Shown: positions 9,503-19,248 of the stretch, one piece after another
Position numbering within the stretch: position 1 is the first letter of the stretch
Layout: every line of letters starts with the position of its first letter
From: an uncultured Pelagibacteraceae bacterium
GTDB taxonomy: Bacteria > Pseudomonadota > Alphaproteobacteria > Pelagibacterales > Pelagibacteraceae
Reading direction: 5' to 3'
Assembly: GCA_902605645.1 (NCBI GenBank)
Contig: CACLDE010000001.1
Coordinates: 1 to 64,000 of the forward strand
DNA length: 64,000 nucleotides
The notes under the pieces: model-generated
Seen by the model: only the letters and a program-made list of their open reading frames with translations
Told to the model about the DNA's origin: nothing
Databases searched by the model: none
Program-made: the position numbers and the translations under genes

Positions 9503-11207
9503 GATGATTAGGAACTTCTTTATTATTTATGGCTAAAATAGGTCCAATTTTTTCTATAATTTTGCCCGAAGAATAAACGGCATTCCAACCAGCTTCATTT
9601 CTTGTTCCCTTAATTTTAAATCCCTTATAATCATAGATCAAGTTTTCAGCGATCTGAGGATCATCTAACATTACTAAAAGAATATAACTTTTATTCGAGG
9701 CATTAAAAAATGATATAAAAGTATTGATATTTTTATTTTTGTCATCGTAATACTGAGATGTTCCAGTTTTGCCAGAAACATTATAACCGTGGATATCTGC
9801 TAAACTAGCTGTTCCATTTGTGTCAGTAACGACTTTTCGCAATATTTTTTTTAATTTTACACTAGTTTCTTTGGAAACTATTCTTCTAGAATTTAAATCT
9901 TTATTTTTATTCTTTTCTAAAGTTGGTAACACAAGCTTTCCACCACTAATTAATGTTGCGTAAGCTGCGGCTGCTTGAAGGGGTGTTGTTGTAATACCAT
10001 GACCGTATGAGACTGTCTCAAGTTTACATTTATTCCAATTAAAAGGAATAGGATTGCCTATTTCATCTAACTCAAATTTTGGGCTGTTAAATAAGTTTAA
10101 ATCTTTCAAAAATTTTTTATATTTTTCTTTCCCAATTTTTCTTGCTATTTTTATTGTGCCAATGTTTGAGGATTGAATAAGAATATCTTCTACTGTCATT
10201 GACGCAGGAAATTTTTTTATATCTGAAATATTATGAATTGAGCATTTAATACTTTTTGTTATATTTTTTATGATTGTTTTAGAATCCACTATTTCCTCTT
10301 CTAAAGCTAATGCAACGGTAAATGTTTTGAATATTGATCCTAACTCAAAAACACCTTTAGTAATTTTATTCATGAAAGCTTTATCTTTTAAATTAACTCT
10401 TTTATTAATATTGAAGTCAGGTAATGAAACTAAAGATAAAACTTCACCATTTTCAGAGTCCATAAGTAAAGATGCGGCCCCTTCAGCTTTAAAAATCTTT
10501 ATTGCTTCTTCAAGTTCGTTTTTAATAAGATATTGAATGTTTGTATCTAATGAGAGCTGTAACGGTTTATCAAATTTTTTTTTATCTCTTAAAATATTAT
10601 CATAATAGTTTTCAACACCAGAAATACCAAAATTATCATAATCAGTTTGACCTATAATATGACTGTAAAGATTTGAATGAGGGTAAACCCTAGCTTGAAA
10701 AGGTTCAAAAATAATGCCTTTTTCTCCCAGTTTCCATAATTTATCTTTTTCATCGTCAGTCAATCTCTTTTTTAAATAAAAATATTTTTTATTATTTAAA
10801 TTAAAAATAAGGTTTTTACTATCTGTATCTGGGAAAGCTAATTTAATTTTAACCACAAATTTTTTTTTATCCTTAATAAAACTCGATTTGATTGCTGCAT
10901 GATATGCAGTGATATTTCTCGACAATATAACACCATTTCTATCAATAATATCATTTCTTATAGGATTAAAATTATATTTATAATTTTTAATTATGTTTAA
11001 ATTTGAGTTTTGGAAAGAAACAAAAATTATTTTTAAAGAAAAAATTAAGATAAGAAAAAAAAAGGAAAAAAAAAGTATGTATACTCTATCTTCATTGATA
11101 AAATAATTCTTTTTATTTCTAAATTTTTGGTTAGTACTTAAATAGTCCTCGAAAAAAAAACTTTGTTGATTTCTGTTAAAATTTTTTTTATTTTTTATTT
11201 TTTTCAT
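9480..11207 (-). CDS. ftsI: Peptidoglycan D,D-transpeptidase FtsI/PBP3
   Basis: Single N-terminal TM, GSIFKTFT (SxxK), SSN, SGKTGTSQYY (KTG) penicillin-binding motifs. Confidence 0.94.
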   Translation of the reverse strand: MKKIKNKKNFNRNQQSFFFEDYLSTNQKFRNKKNYFINEDRVYILFFSFFFLILIFSLKIIFVSFQNSNLNIIKNYKYNFNPIRNDIIDRNGVILSRNITAYHAAIKSSFIKDKKKFVVKIKLAFPDTDSKNLIFNLNNKKYFYLKKRLTDDEKDKLWKLGEKGIIFEPFQARVYPHSNLYSHIIGQTDYDNFGISGVENYYDNILRDKKKFDKPLQLSLDTNIQYLIKNELEEAIKIFKAEGAASLLMDSENGEVLSLVSLPDFNINKRVNLKDKAFMNKITKGVFELGSIFKTFTVALALEEEIVDSKTIIKNITKSIKCSIHNISDIKKFPASMTVEDILIQSSNIGTIKIARKIGKEKYKKFLKDLNLFNSPKFELDEIGNPIPFNWNKCKLETVSYGHGITTTPLQAAAAYATLISGGKLVLPTLEKNKNKDLNSRRIVSKETSVKLKKILRKVVTDTNGTASLADIHGYNVSGKTGTSQYYDDKNKNINTFISFFNASNKSYILLVMLDDPQIAENLIYDYKGFKIKGTRNEAGWNAVYSSGKIIEKIGPILAINNKEVPNHHVIKKTY

Positions 11208-11210
11208 AAA

Positions 11211-11588
11211 CTATTTTTGGGTAATTTTTTTTTGATCTAAAATAAAGTTATTGTAGTCTAAATAGATATTGGAAAAACTCATATTTTGAAATTGATCATT
11301 CGTTAAAAAAGACAATTTTTCATGCAATATTTTCGGCGAAGTTAAATAATTAAATTCTAATTGACTCTCATATAATTCCTTTTCTAAAGTAAATATTCGT
11401 TTTTCGTGAAACACTATATTTTTTTCAATTATGTTTGTTTTGTTTTTAATAATTGAGGTGCAAAACAATAATAATAAAAAAACTAATATAGAAATTATTA
11501 ATTTTATATTATGCAATTCTACTCTCCAAATCGGTAAGGTATTTAAATTTATTTCTGAATTCTTTGGGATCAATAAATTTATCTGCAC
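11211..11588 (-). CDS. ftsL: FtsL-like cell division protein; true start uncertain (possible TTG at 11516)
   Basis: Small single-TM protein followed by a coiled-coil-like region between rsmH and ftsI; positional homolog of FtsL. Confidence 0.65.
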   Translation of the reverse strand: MQINLLIPKNSEINLNTLPIWRVELHNIKLIISILVFLLLLFCTSIIKNKTNIIEKNIVFHEKRIFTLEKELYESQLEFNYLTSPKILHEKLSFLTNDQFQNMSFSNIYLDYNNFILDQKKITQK

Positions 11589-12513
11589 TTCTTATTGCTA
11601 CCCGCAACTTTGCTGATCGCGATCTTGGATTTCTTTTTACCTCTTTTAATGATGCTTTAATTATTTTATTTTTATAGTTGTCAAATAATGATAATTTATC
11701 ATCATTTTCGGGCAAATATTTATTAGATCTGGATCGATTTTTTGAAAAATTTTTGAAATAAAATTTTATAATTTTATCTTCTATTGAATGAAAACTAACT
11801 ACAATTAGTCTTCCTCCAGGTTTGAGGATTTTAGTCGCTTTAATTATGCCCTCAATAAGTTCAGTAACTTCTTTGTTAACAAATATTCGAATAGCTTGAA
11901 AAGTTTTAGTACTTTCATTAATTTTTTTGTAACTTTTTTTTTTCGATTTTCTTATAATTTCAACTAGTTCATCGGTAGTTTCAATATTCTTTTTGATTCT
12001 TTCTTTAACAATATTTTTTGATATTTTTAATGCTTCTTCCTCTTCACCAAGAATCTTTATTATATCTTTCAAATCTTTGCTGCTGTAAGTATTTAAAACT
12101 TTTTTAGCAGATATTTCTGTTTGCCCCATTGACATGTTTAATTCGCTTTTAGATTTAAAGGAAAAACCTCTTGATAGATTGTCTAATTGAATAGACGATA
12201 ATCCTAAATCAAAAATTACAGCATCAAATTTATTTGTTGAAACAATATCTAGTTTACTAAACTTTTTATTATAAAATATAAATCTGGAATGGAAGTTGTC
12301 TTTTAAGCTATTGGCTAATTTAAGTACTTGGTTGTCTCTGTCTAACGCAACTACTTTAGTTTCTTGAAATTTTAACAATTCTTTTGAATAACCACCCCCA
12401 CCAAAAGTACAATCCATAAAATTTCCGCCATTTTTGGGATTGCAGATTTTTAAAACCTCATCCATCATCACTGGAAGATGTTTTCCTTCCAGTGATGTGT
12501 AGGGTAATTTCAT
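11509..12513 (-). CDS. rsmH: 16S rRNA (cytosine(1402)-N(4))-methyltransferase RsmH
   Basis: HLPVMMDEVL, DCTFGGGGYS, DLGLSSIQLD, RGFSF, SFHSIEDKIIK motifs. Confidence 0.96.
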   Translation of the reverse strand: MKLPYTSLEGKHLPVMMDEVLKICNPKNGGNFMDCTFGGGGYSKELLKFQETKVVALDRDNQVLKLANSLKDNFHSRFIFYNKKFSKLDIVSTNKFDAVIFDLGLSSIQLDNLSRGFSFKSKSELNMSMGQTEISAKKVLNTYSSKDLKDIIKILGEEEEALKISKNIVKERIKKNIETTDELVEIIRKSKKKSYKKINESTKTFQAIRIFVNKEVTELIEGIIKATKILKPGGRLIVVSFHSIEDKIIKFYFKNFSKNRSRSNKYLPENDDKLSLFDNYKNKIIKASLKEVKRNPRSRSAKLRVAIRSADKFIDPKEFRNKFKYLTDLESRIA

Positions 12514-12534
12514 TGCAGCTAGTCAAAATTTGCC

Positions 12535-13965
12535 TTAAAACTTCTGTTTTCTTAAAAAGGCAGGTATCTCAAATTCTTCATCATCTGATGTTTGTTGGTC
12601 AAATAATTTATCATTTTGATGATTTTCTTCTTTAATTGTATGACTGTCTTCCTCAGAAAATAATTTTGGGGTATGCTCAACACTTTCTTTGCCTAAAGTA
12701 TTTTCAACTTCTATATTATTTTCAATGTATGATGCATTTTCAATGGAAATGCCGTGAGGATTAGTATCATTATTATTTTTAACGTTTTCATTTGTCTCTT
12801 GAATTAAAGAAGACTGACTTATACTTGAGGGATTAGTATCGATCTCCAATTGTTCTTCAAGTTTCAATGCAGTCGCTCCTTCTATTGAATTAATTGTGTT
12901 TCGTTCAATATTTGGGTTATTAAAAATATTGTCAGAATAACCTGGGTTTCTATTTTGAATTCTATTTACCATATTCAAAACAGTTTTCGACTCAGGTTTA
13001 TGACCGTCTAGTGCGGTAGCTACAATTGAGACTCTTATTTTTCCATCCATATTTTCATCTTGAATGGCACCAAAAATTAATTCAACCTCTGGATCAATTT
13101 CATCTCTAATTTTACTTACTGACTTTTCAACTTCAAATAAAGTGAGATCTTCTCCTCCAGTTATGTTTACTATTAGACCTTTAGCGCCTTTTAAGGAATA
13201 CTCATCAATAAGAGGATTGTTTAAAGCCATGTCAGTCGCTGCCATTGCTCTATTTTCACCCTCTGCTTCACCTGTGCCCATCATTGCTTTGCCCATCGAG
13301 CTCATCACAGTTTCAACATCGGCAAAGTCTAGGTTAACCATTCCTGGTCTTACCATCAAATCTGTAACGCTTTGAACTCCATGTTTAAGAACATCATTAG
13401 ATAAAGTAAATGCCTCTTTTAAAGTTGTGCTTTCATTTGCAATCTTAAAAAGATTTTGGTTAGGTACAACTATTACAGTATCAAGATGTTTTTTTAATTC
13501 TTCTAATCCAGCTAATGCTCTTCTCATTCTTTTAGGTCCCTCATAAGCAAAAGGTAGAGTTGTAACACCAACTGTAAGTATATTTAATTCTTTCGCGGCA
13601 CGAGCAATGATATGAGAAGCGCCTGTTCCAGTTCCTCCACCCATACCAGACGTAATAAAAATCATGTTACTACCCTGTATGAAGCTTACAATTTCATTTA
13701 ATGATTCATCTGCTGCTGCTTGACCGATATCACTTTTTGCACCTGCACCAAGACCTTTTGTTAAATTCATACCAATTTGAATTTTTGCATCTGCTTTATT
13801 TACTCTTAAATCTTGAGCATCGGTATTAACTGCTACAAATTCTACTCCTTGCATGCCTGACTCAATCATAGAGTTAATTGCATTTCCGCCTGCTCCTCCT
13901 ACCCCCATTACTAAAATTCTCGGTTTTAATTCTTTCAATTCACCTCCTCCAATATTAATGCTCAT
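12535..13965 (-). CDS. ftsZ: Cell division protein FtsZ
   Basis: Tubulin signature GGGTGTGAS, VGVGGAGGNA N-terminus, C-terminal peptide FEIPAFLRKQKF. Confidence 0.98.
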   Translation of the reverse strand: MSINIGGGELKELKPRILVMGVGGAGGNAINSMIESGMQGVEFVAVNTDAQDLRVNKADAKIQIGMNLTKGLGAGAKSDIGQAAADESLNEIVSFIQGSNMIFITSGMGGGTGTGASHIIARAAKELNILTVGVTTLPFAYEGPKRMRRALAGLEELKKHLDTVIVVPNQNLFKIANESTTLKEAFTLSNDVLKHGVQSVTDLMVRPGMVNLDFADVETVMSSMGKAMMGTGEAEGENRAMAATDMALNNPLIDEYSLKGAKGLIVNITGGEDLTLFEVEKSVSKIRDEIDPEVELIFGAIQDENMDGKIRVSIVATALDGHKPESKTVLNMVNRIQNRNPGYSDNIFNNPNIERNTINSIEGATALKLEEQLEIDTNPSSISQSSLIQETNENVKNNNDTNPHGISIENASYIENNIEVENTLGKESVEHTPKLFSEEDSHTIKEENHQNDKLFDQQTSDDEEFEIPAFLRKQKF

Positions 13966-13983
13966 ATACCCCTCCTTTTATAT

Positions 13984-14433
13984 TTAATTATTATTATCCC
14001 ATTTAAGTGTTGATCTACTCTGCAAGGCTTTTTTCCTTGCAAAAGATTTGAATTTTTCAAAATTTTTAGGACCCCAAACTTGAAAAGTTTTACCTAATCC
14101 AATAAATAAAATATCATTTTTGATCTTAGCAATATCTAAAAGTTTTTTCGGAAATTGAACTCTACCTTCAGTATCGAAAATCAAATTTGAGCTTTCAGAT
14201 AAAACAGCCGTTGCAAAATAATCTCTTTTCTCTTCAAATGGATTTAGAGTATCAATTGAATTGGATAGTTTTTCTATTCTCTCTTGAGTGCAACATTCTA
14301 AAGCTGGGTTACTAAAAGAGGGGTAAGATACAAAGCCATTGTAACCTTGGGTTGTTAAATAGGATCTAAATGATGCCGGCACAGATACCCTTCCCTTCTT
14401 GTCTATTTTGTTTTCGTAACTCGATAAAAACAT
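13984..14433 (-). CDS. mraZ: Division/cell wall cluster transcriptional regulator MraZ
   Basis: 149 aa with two SpoVT/AbrB-like DXXXR repeats (DKKGRVSVPASFR; DTEGRVQFPKKLL); first gene of dcw. Confidence 0.95.
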   Translation of the reverse strand: MFLSSYENKIDKKGRVSVPASFRSYLTTQGYNGFVSYPSFSNPALECCTQERIEKLSNSIDTLNPFEEKRDYFATAVLSESSNLIFDTEGRVQFPKKLLDIAKIKNDILFIGLGKTFQVWGPKNFEKFKSFARKKALQSRSTLKWDNNN

Positions 14434-14484
14434 ACTGTTTAAATTTTCTTTCTGTTTTTGTTCTAATCAATAAATCCTCCAATT

Positions 14485-14526
14485 TGGGATTATTTGGGAT
14501 CATATGGGATTTGAAAAGTTAGTCAA
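14485..14526 (-). promoter_or_regulatory. Predicted mraZ (dcw operon) promoter with three MraZ-box-like repeats
   Basis: On minus strand TTGACT (14526-14521) - 16 nt - TATGAT (14504-14499); on plus strand TGGGAT at 14485, 14495 and 14505, exactly 10-bp spaced and overlapping the -10. Confidence 0.7.
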
Positions 14527-14588
14527 TATAATAGTTTTATGTATTTTTAGTACAAAAATGGAACATTTAATGTATGATTATGTGTTTA

Positions 14589-14936
14589 GCCAGATAATCT
14601 ATAAGCCGGGTTCTGTCATTTAAGAAGTCATTTATCTAGGCATATCTTTGCAAATATGCTCAAGCGGCTAACCCGGATGACGAACTAAAGACTGTTTTTA
14701 GCATTAACGCAATGTCATCCCTATTTAGCCTTGCTCCATTTGGGGTTTACCTAGCGATTTTTGTTACCAAAAATCCGGTGTGCTCTTACCACACCTTTTC
14801 ACCCTTGCCTTGATTAGGCGGTTTATTTCTGTGGCACTAGCCCTGAGGTCGCCCTCGCCAGCCGTTAACTGGCAAATTGTCTTTACGGAGCCCGGACTTT
14901 CCTCTATTTAAAATAGCGACTGTCCAATTATCTGGC
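14589..14936 (-). ncRNA. rnpB: RNase P RNA (bacterial type A)
   Basis: Minus strand begins GCCAGATAATTGGACAGTCGC, contains GAGGAAAGTCCGGGCTCC, ends ACAGAACCCGGCTTATAGATTATCTGGC; the ends pair as P1. Confidence 0.95.
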
Positions 14937-14985
14937 AATAGTTAGATAATATTTATAAAGACAAAAAGCAAGAAAAATCAGATTT

Positions 14986-15702
14986 TTACGCTAATAATTG
15001 GCTTATTTTAAGTGTTTTATCCGTAATTTTTCCATTCACCTCATTAGGAAGAAATCTTCTTTGAAAAGCCATAATTATCTTTCGATCTCTTGTAGATTTT
15101 TGGGATAAATTAAAAAACCTATATCCAATTTTATGAACATTTTTAAAAAAAATTCCTCTTTTTATTCCTTTTTTCATTTTTGGTTTATTTTTTTTTTTTA
15201 ATTTAAATCTAGGATACCAGATAGCCGCTCCTTTAGAGCTTAAATAATTCCAAGGAAATTTTTCACCTGGGTCTTTCTTTCTAAGAGGAGCAATATCTGA
15301 ATGCCCTAGAACATTATTTTTTTTAATTTTATACTTTTTCAAAAGTGATTTTATTAAGATTATTGAAGAGAAAATTTGTTTTTTCGTAAAGGTTTGATAA
15401 TTAATAAAATGGCCTTTGTTTTGAATCTCAATACCGATTGAGTATTTATTTAAATTTCTAACATTTTTCCACTTAGATTTTCCTGCATGCCAAGCTATCT
15501 TATTGTCATCTATCATCTTGTAAATATTGCCATCTCTTTTAATAAAATAGTGGCAACTTACTTTTGAGTTAGGATTCTTTAATCTTTTCAATGATACACG
15601 TTCAGATTGCATCCCAGTATAATGGACAATTAGATATTTAATATCTTTTAAGCTTCTTGTCTTTTTTGAGAAATTCGGAGATTTATTAACGCTTATTTTC
15701 AT
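14986..15702 (-). CDS. N-acetylmuramoyl-L-alanine amidase (AmpD/AmiD-like) with C-terminal peptidoglycan-binding-like region
   Basis: YLIVHYTGMQS, SCHYFIKRDGNIYKMIDDNKIAWHAG, NKYSIGIEIQNKGH, GHSDIAPLRKKDPGEKFPW motifs; start placed at MKISVNKS rather than the ORF start at 15747. Confidence 0.9.
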   Translation of the reverse strand: MKISVNKSPNFSKKTRSLKDIKYLIVHYTGMQSERVSLKRLKNPNSKVSCHYFIKRDGNIYKMIDDNKIAWHAGKSKWKNVRNLNKYSIGIEIQNKGHFINYQTFTKKQIFSSIILIKSLLKKYKIKKNNVLGHSDIAPLRKKDPGEKFPWNYLSSKGAAIWYPRFKLKKKNKPKMKKGIKRGIFFKNVHKIGYRFFNLSQKSTRDRKIIMAFQRRFLPNEVNGKITDKTLKISQLLA

Positions 15703-15810
15703 AAATTTGACTATATTAATCAAAAAAATACCTAAATTTATATGCAAATTCTTTTAAAATAAAGTGATGATTTATGTGCAAAATCTCAATATTTTATATA
15801 TATAGCCATT

Positions 15811-16563
15811 ATGGAATTTAAAAAAATACGAATTATTTTATACACTATACTGTTGAGTATTTTCTTATCAGTAAGCGCTAATGCTCAATCAGAAAAGGAG
15901 TGTTTCGAAAAGGTAAGTAGAGGTATTTTTAAGTTTAATCAAGGTTTTGATAATATTATTTTAGAACCAGTGGCTAAGGTTTACAATAAACTTCCAGAGC
16001 CAGTTAAAAATGGAACGGGGAATTTTACTTCGAATATAGCTACTTTACTCTCAATACCAAACCACCTTCTTCAAGGCGAATTACGATATGCAGGTCATGC
16101 TACTGGAAGCTTTGTTATAAATTCAACAATCGGAATTTTAGGTTTGAGTAATCCAGCGGCAAAATTAGGTCTAGAAAACCAAAAAGAAGACTTAGGTCAA
16201 ACTTTAGGTTCATATGGAGTTAAGGGTGGATGTTATTTTGTTTTACCAATTTTAGGACCAACGACATTAAGGGACTCTGTTGGAATGGTGGTTGATAATA
16301 ATTACTTAGACGCATTTGCTAGAGTTACATGGCATGAAAGGGAAATAAAAAGTATTTCAGGTAGTAAACTAGATTATGTAGGAATAAAATCAGCAGAAGC
16401 TATTGATTTTAGAGGTGATAATATGCTTAATTTTGAAAGTTTGGAAAAAAATTCTATTGATCTCTACGCTGCACAAAAAAGTTTGTATCTTCAAAATAGA
16501 TCCAAAAAAATTAAAAATGAGACGGGCACAGATGACGATGCCTGGGGTGATTTAGATAAATAA
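15811..16563 (+). CDS. mlaA: MlaA/VacJ-family outer-membrane lipid asymmetry lipoprotein-like protein
   Basis: FKFNQGFDNIILEPVAKVYNKLPEPVKNGTGNF and DLGQTLGSYGVKGGCYFVLPILGPTTLRDSVG motifs. Confidence 0.9.
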   Translation: MEFKKIRIILYTILLSIFLSVSANAQSEKECFEKVSRGIFKFNQGFDNIILEPVAKVYNKLPEPVKNGTGNFTSNIATLLSIPNHLLQGELRYAGHATGSFVINSTIGILGLSNPAAKLGLENQKEDLGQTLGSYGVKGGCYFVLPILGPTTLRDSVGMVVDNNYLDAFARVTWHEREIKSISGSKLDYVGIKSAEAIDFRGDNMLNFESLEKNSIDLYAAQKSLYLQNRSKKIKNETGTDDDAWGDLDK

Positions 16564-16574
16564 ATATCTTTCTG

Positions 16575-17177
16575 ATGAAAAAGGGACTATTTTTTATAAT
16601 ACCTATAATTTATTTTTATTTTAGTTCTATTAATGCAATTACATACAATTCTGAACCACAAATCTTTGTACAAGAACTTGTTGATGATGCGGTCAAATCT
16701 TTGAGTGACAAATCGTTAACCAAAGAAGAAAAAAATGAAGCTATAGAAAAAATTGCTTTAGAAAATGTGGATATAAAAGGTTTAGGACTTTATACTCTTG
16801 GAAAGATAAGAAAAAATCTCGATGAAAGCACAATGAATAAGTACCAAGATCTTTTTCAAAAATACTTCTTAAAAAGTTTAACATCAAGACTTACTGATTA
16901 TTCTTCCCAAAAATTTGAGGTTTTTGACTCAGAGCAAAAAAGTTCTAATTATACAATTGTAAATTCAAAAATAGCTGAAAGTTTAAAATCTCCCGAGATT
17001 AAGATAGATTGGAGAATCTATACAAAAAATCCACAAAAACCTTTAATTAGAGATTTAATTGTAGAGGGATTGAGTTTGGCAAGAACTCAAAAAGAGGAAT
17101 TTGCATCAATTTTAAATTCAAATAACAATGATGTAAATGCCCTTATAAATAAATTACAAGAGTTCATTTCAAATTAA
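16575..17177 (+). CDS. mlaC: MlaC/Ttg2D-family phospholipid-binding ABC transport auxiliary protein
   Basis: Signal peptide, ~200 aa, DWRIYTKN...IRDLIVEGLSLARTQKEEFASIL; immediately follows mlaA. Confidence 0.82.
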   Translation: MKKGLFFIIPIIYFYFSSINAITYNSEPQIFVQELVDDAVKSLSDKSLTKEEKNEAIEKIALENVDIKGLGLYTLGKIRKNLDESTMNKYQDLFQKYFLKSLTSRLTDYSSQKFEVFDSEQKSSNYTIVNSKIAESLKSPEIKIDWRIYTKNPQKPLIRDLIVEGLSLARTQKEEFASILNSNNNDVNALINKLQEFISN

Positions 17178-17215
17178 ATTTTTAAAGCTTAATAAATTCA
17201 ACACAAAAATTAATA

Positions 17216-17292
17216 TGGTGGGCCCGCCAGGACTCGAACCTGGGACCAATACATTATGAGTGTACTGCTCTAACCAACTGAGCTACAGGCCC
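17216..17292 (-). tRNA. tRNA with CAT anticodon (tRNA-Ile2 or elongator tRNA-Met), CCA encoded
   Basis: Minus strand GGGCCTGTAGCTCAGTTGGTTAGAGCAGTACACTCATAATGTATTGGTCCCAGGTTCGAGTCCTGGCGGGCCCACCA; cloverleaf arms pair; loop CTCATAA. Confidence 0.95.
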
Positions 17293-17318
17293 ATTACTTT
17301 CTTTTACATTAGAAAAAG

Positions 17319-19190
17319 TTATTTTTCTAGAAAACTTTTAAGTTGTTTTGATCTGCTTGGATGCTTTAATTTTCTTAAAGCTTTAGCTTCAATTTGTCTA
17401 ATTCTCTCTCTGGTTACAGAAAATTGTAGTCCCACCTCCTCTAATGTGTGATCGGTATTCATTCCAATGCCAAATCGCATCCTAAGGACTCTTTCTTCTC
17501 TTGGGGTTAGAGAAGCTAAAATTTTTGTCGTCGACTCACTTAAATTTGACTGGATGGCAGTATCAAGAGGTTGAAGGGCATTTTTATCTTCAATAAAATC
17601 TCCAAGGCTACTGTCTTCTTCGTCACCAACAGGAGTTTCTAATGAAACTGGTTCTTTTGCAATTTTTAATACTTTTCTTACTTTTTCTAATGGCATCGCA
17701 AGTTTTTTTGCTAGCTCTTCTGGGGTAGGCTCTCTACCAAATTCGCTCATAATTTGTCTTTGGGTTCTTACAATCTTATTAATTGTTTCAATCATGTGAA
17801 CTGGAATACGAATTGTTCTTGCCTGATCTGCAATTGATCTTGTAATTGCTTGTCTAATCCACCATGTAGCATAAGTTGAGAACTTGTAACCTCTTCTGTA
17901 CTCGAATTTATCAACTGCTTTCATTAAGCCTATGTTTCCTTCTTGTATTAAGTCAAGAAACTGCAATCCTCTATTTGTATATTTTTTTGCAATTGAGATT
18001 ACTAATCTTAGATTAGCTTCAACCATTTCTTTTTTTGCGATTCTAGACTCTCGCTCTCCCTTTTGAATCCTGCTTACTAATCTTTTGAACTCTCCAACTG
18101 AAAGTCCGATTTTTTTACTAAATTCTACTAGTCTATCTCTAATTTCTGCAAAATCTTTTTTAAATTTCTTAAAAAAAGATTTCCAGACAGGATTTTGATT
18201 TAAAAACGTCTCGAATCGAGGATTTATTTCGTTGCCAATATAATATTTCAAAAATTCTTCTCTAGAGATTTTATTATCCATAGCTAGTCTTAATAAAACA
18301 CCTTCTAGAGAAACTATTTTTTTATTTTCTTTATAATGTGATTGAACTAGTTCCTCTACTACATGAGGTGCAATTTGCAAATTTTTAAAATTATCAACTA
18401 AAATAGATTGAATTTTTTTAAAGTTTTTATTTTTTGAGACTGATAGTTCTTTACCTGATAAAATACATTCTAAATTTTCTTTTTGATATTTTTGTAATTT
18501 TAAGTAATTTTTATTTAAAGACTCTAATAATTTTAGTATCTTAGGTTTAATTTCCTCTTCCATTTTTGCTAAGGATACATTAAATTCATCTTCTTCTGTG
18601 ACTTCTCCTTTTTCATCAGGTTTTTTTTCATTTTCGGTCTCATCATCTTTTGCTTTAACCTTTTTATCTGATTCTTTTTTTGTTTTCATCTCATCGTCAT
18701 TCGAGGCTTCGAAATCTTCATAAGTTGAGTCTATGTCAATTATATCTCTAACTAACATTTCTTGATTTTCAATTTTTTCTTTCCACTCCGATATTTTCTT
18801 TCCAACAATAGGACTTTGAGTTAGAGCATTAATCATAACATCTTTTCCGGCTTCTATTCTTTTTGCAATAGCAATTTCTCCCTCTCTTGAAAGCAGCTCA
18901 ACTCCGCCCATCTCTCTTAGATACATTCTAATTGGATCATCGCTTTTCTCAGATGTTTTATCTTCAAGGTTATTTGAGGTTTCTTTTTTCTTATTAGACT
19001 GAAATTCTGATTTTTTTTCTACTAAAGTTACTTTATGATCTGCAATGATTAAAAAAGCCCGTTCAGTATTTTCGAAAGATCCGCCCCTTTTGCCTAAGGA
19101 TTTTCCCAGTTCTTCGTATGTAATAAATCCTCGATTTTTTCCTTTTTCAAGAATTCTTTCGAATGATTTTGTAATTAATTTTTCGCCCAT
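17319..19190 (-). CDS. rpoD: RNA polymerase primary sigma factor RpoD (sigma-70)
   Basis: [70 protein letters not shown] and region 4 [17 protein letters not shown]. Confidence 0.98.
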   Translation of the reverse strand: MGEKLITKSFERILEKGKNRGFITYEELGKSLGKRGGSFENTERAFLIIADHKVTLVEKKSEFQSNKKKETSNNLEDKTSEKSDDPIRMYLREMGGVELLSREGEIAIAKRIEAGKDVMINALTQSPIVGKKISEWKEKIENQEMLVRDIIDIDSTYEDFEASNDDEMKTKKESDKKVKAKDDETENEKKPDEKGEVTEEDEFNVSLAKMEEEIKPKILKLLESLNKNYLKLQKYQKENLECILSGKELSVSKNKNFKKIQSILVDNFKNLQIAPHVVEELVQSHYKENKKIVSLEGVLLRLAMDNKISREEFLKYYIGNEINPRFETFLNQNPVWKSFFKKFKKDFAEIRDRLVEFSKKIGLSVGEFKRLVSRIQKGERESRIAKKEMVEANLRLVISIAKKYTNRGLQFLDLIQEGNIGLMKAVDKFEYRRGYKFSTYATWWIRQAITRSIADQARTIRIPVHMIETINKIVRTQRQIMSEFGREPTPEELAKKLAMPLEKVRKVLKIAKEPVSLETPVGDEEDSSLGDFIEDKNALQPLDTAIQSNLSESTTKILASLTPREERVLRMRFGIGMNTDHTLEEVGLQFSVTRERIRQIEAKALRKLKHPSRSKQLKSFLEK

Positions 19191-19248
19191 AAACTGAATT
19201 TAATAGTGAAATATATATAAACACTAAATATTAAAAATCTATCTTTAA

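Noticed and set aside
13064-13375. 103-aa plus-strand ORF
   Set aside because: Antisense to ftsZ; no recognisable domain
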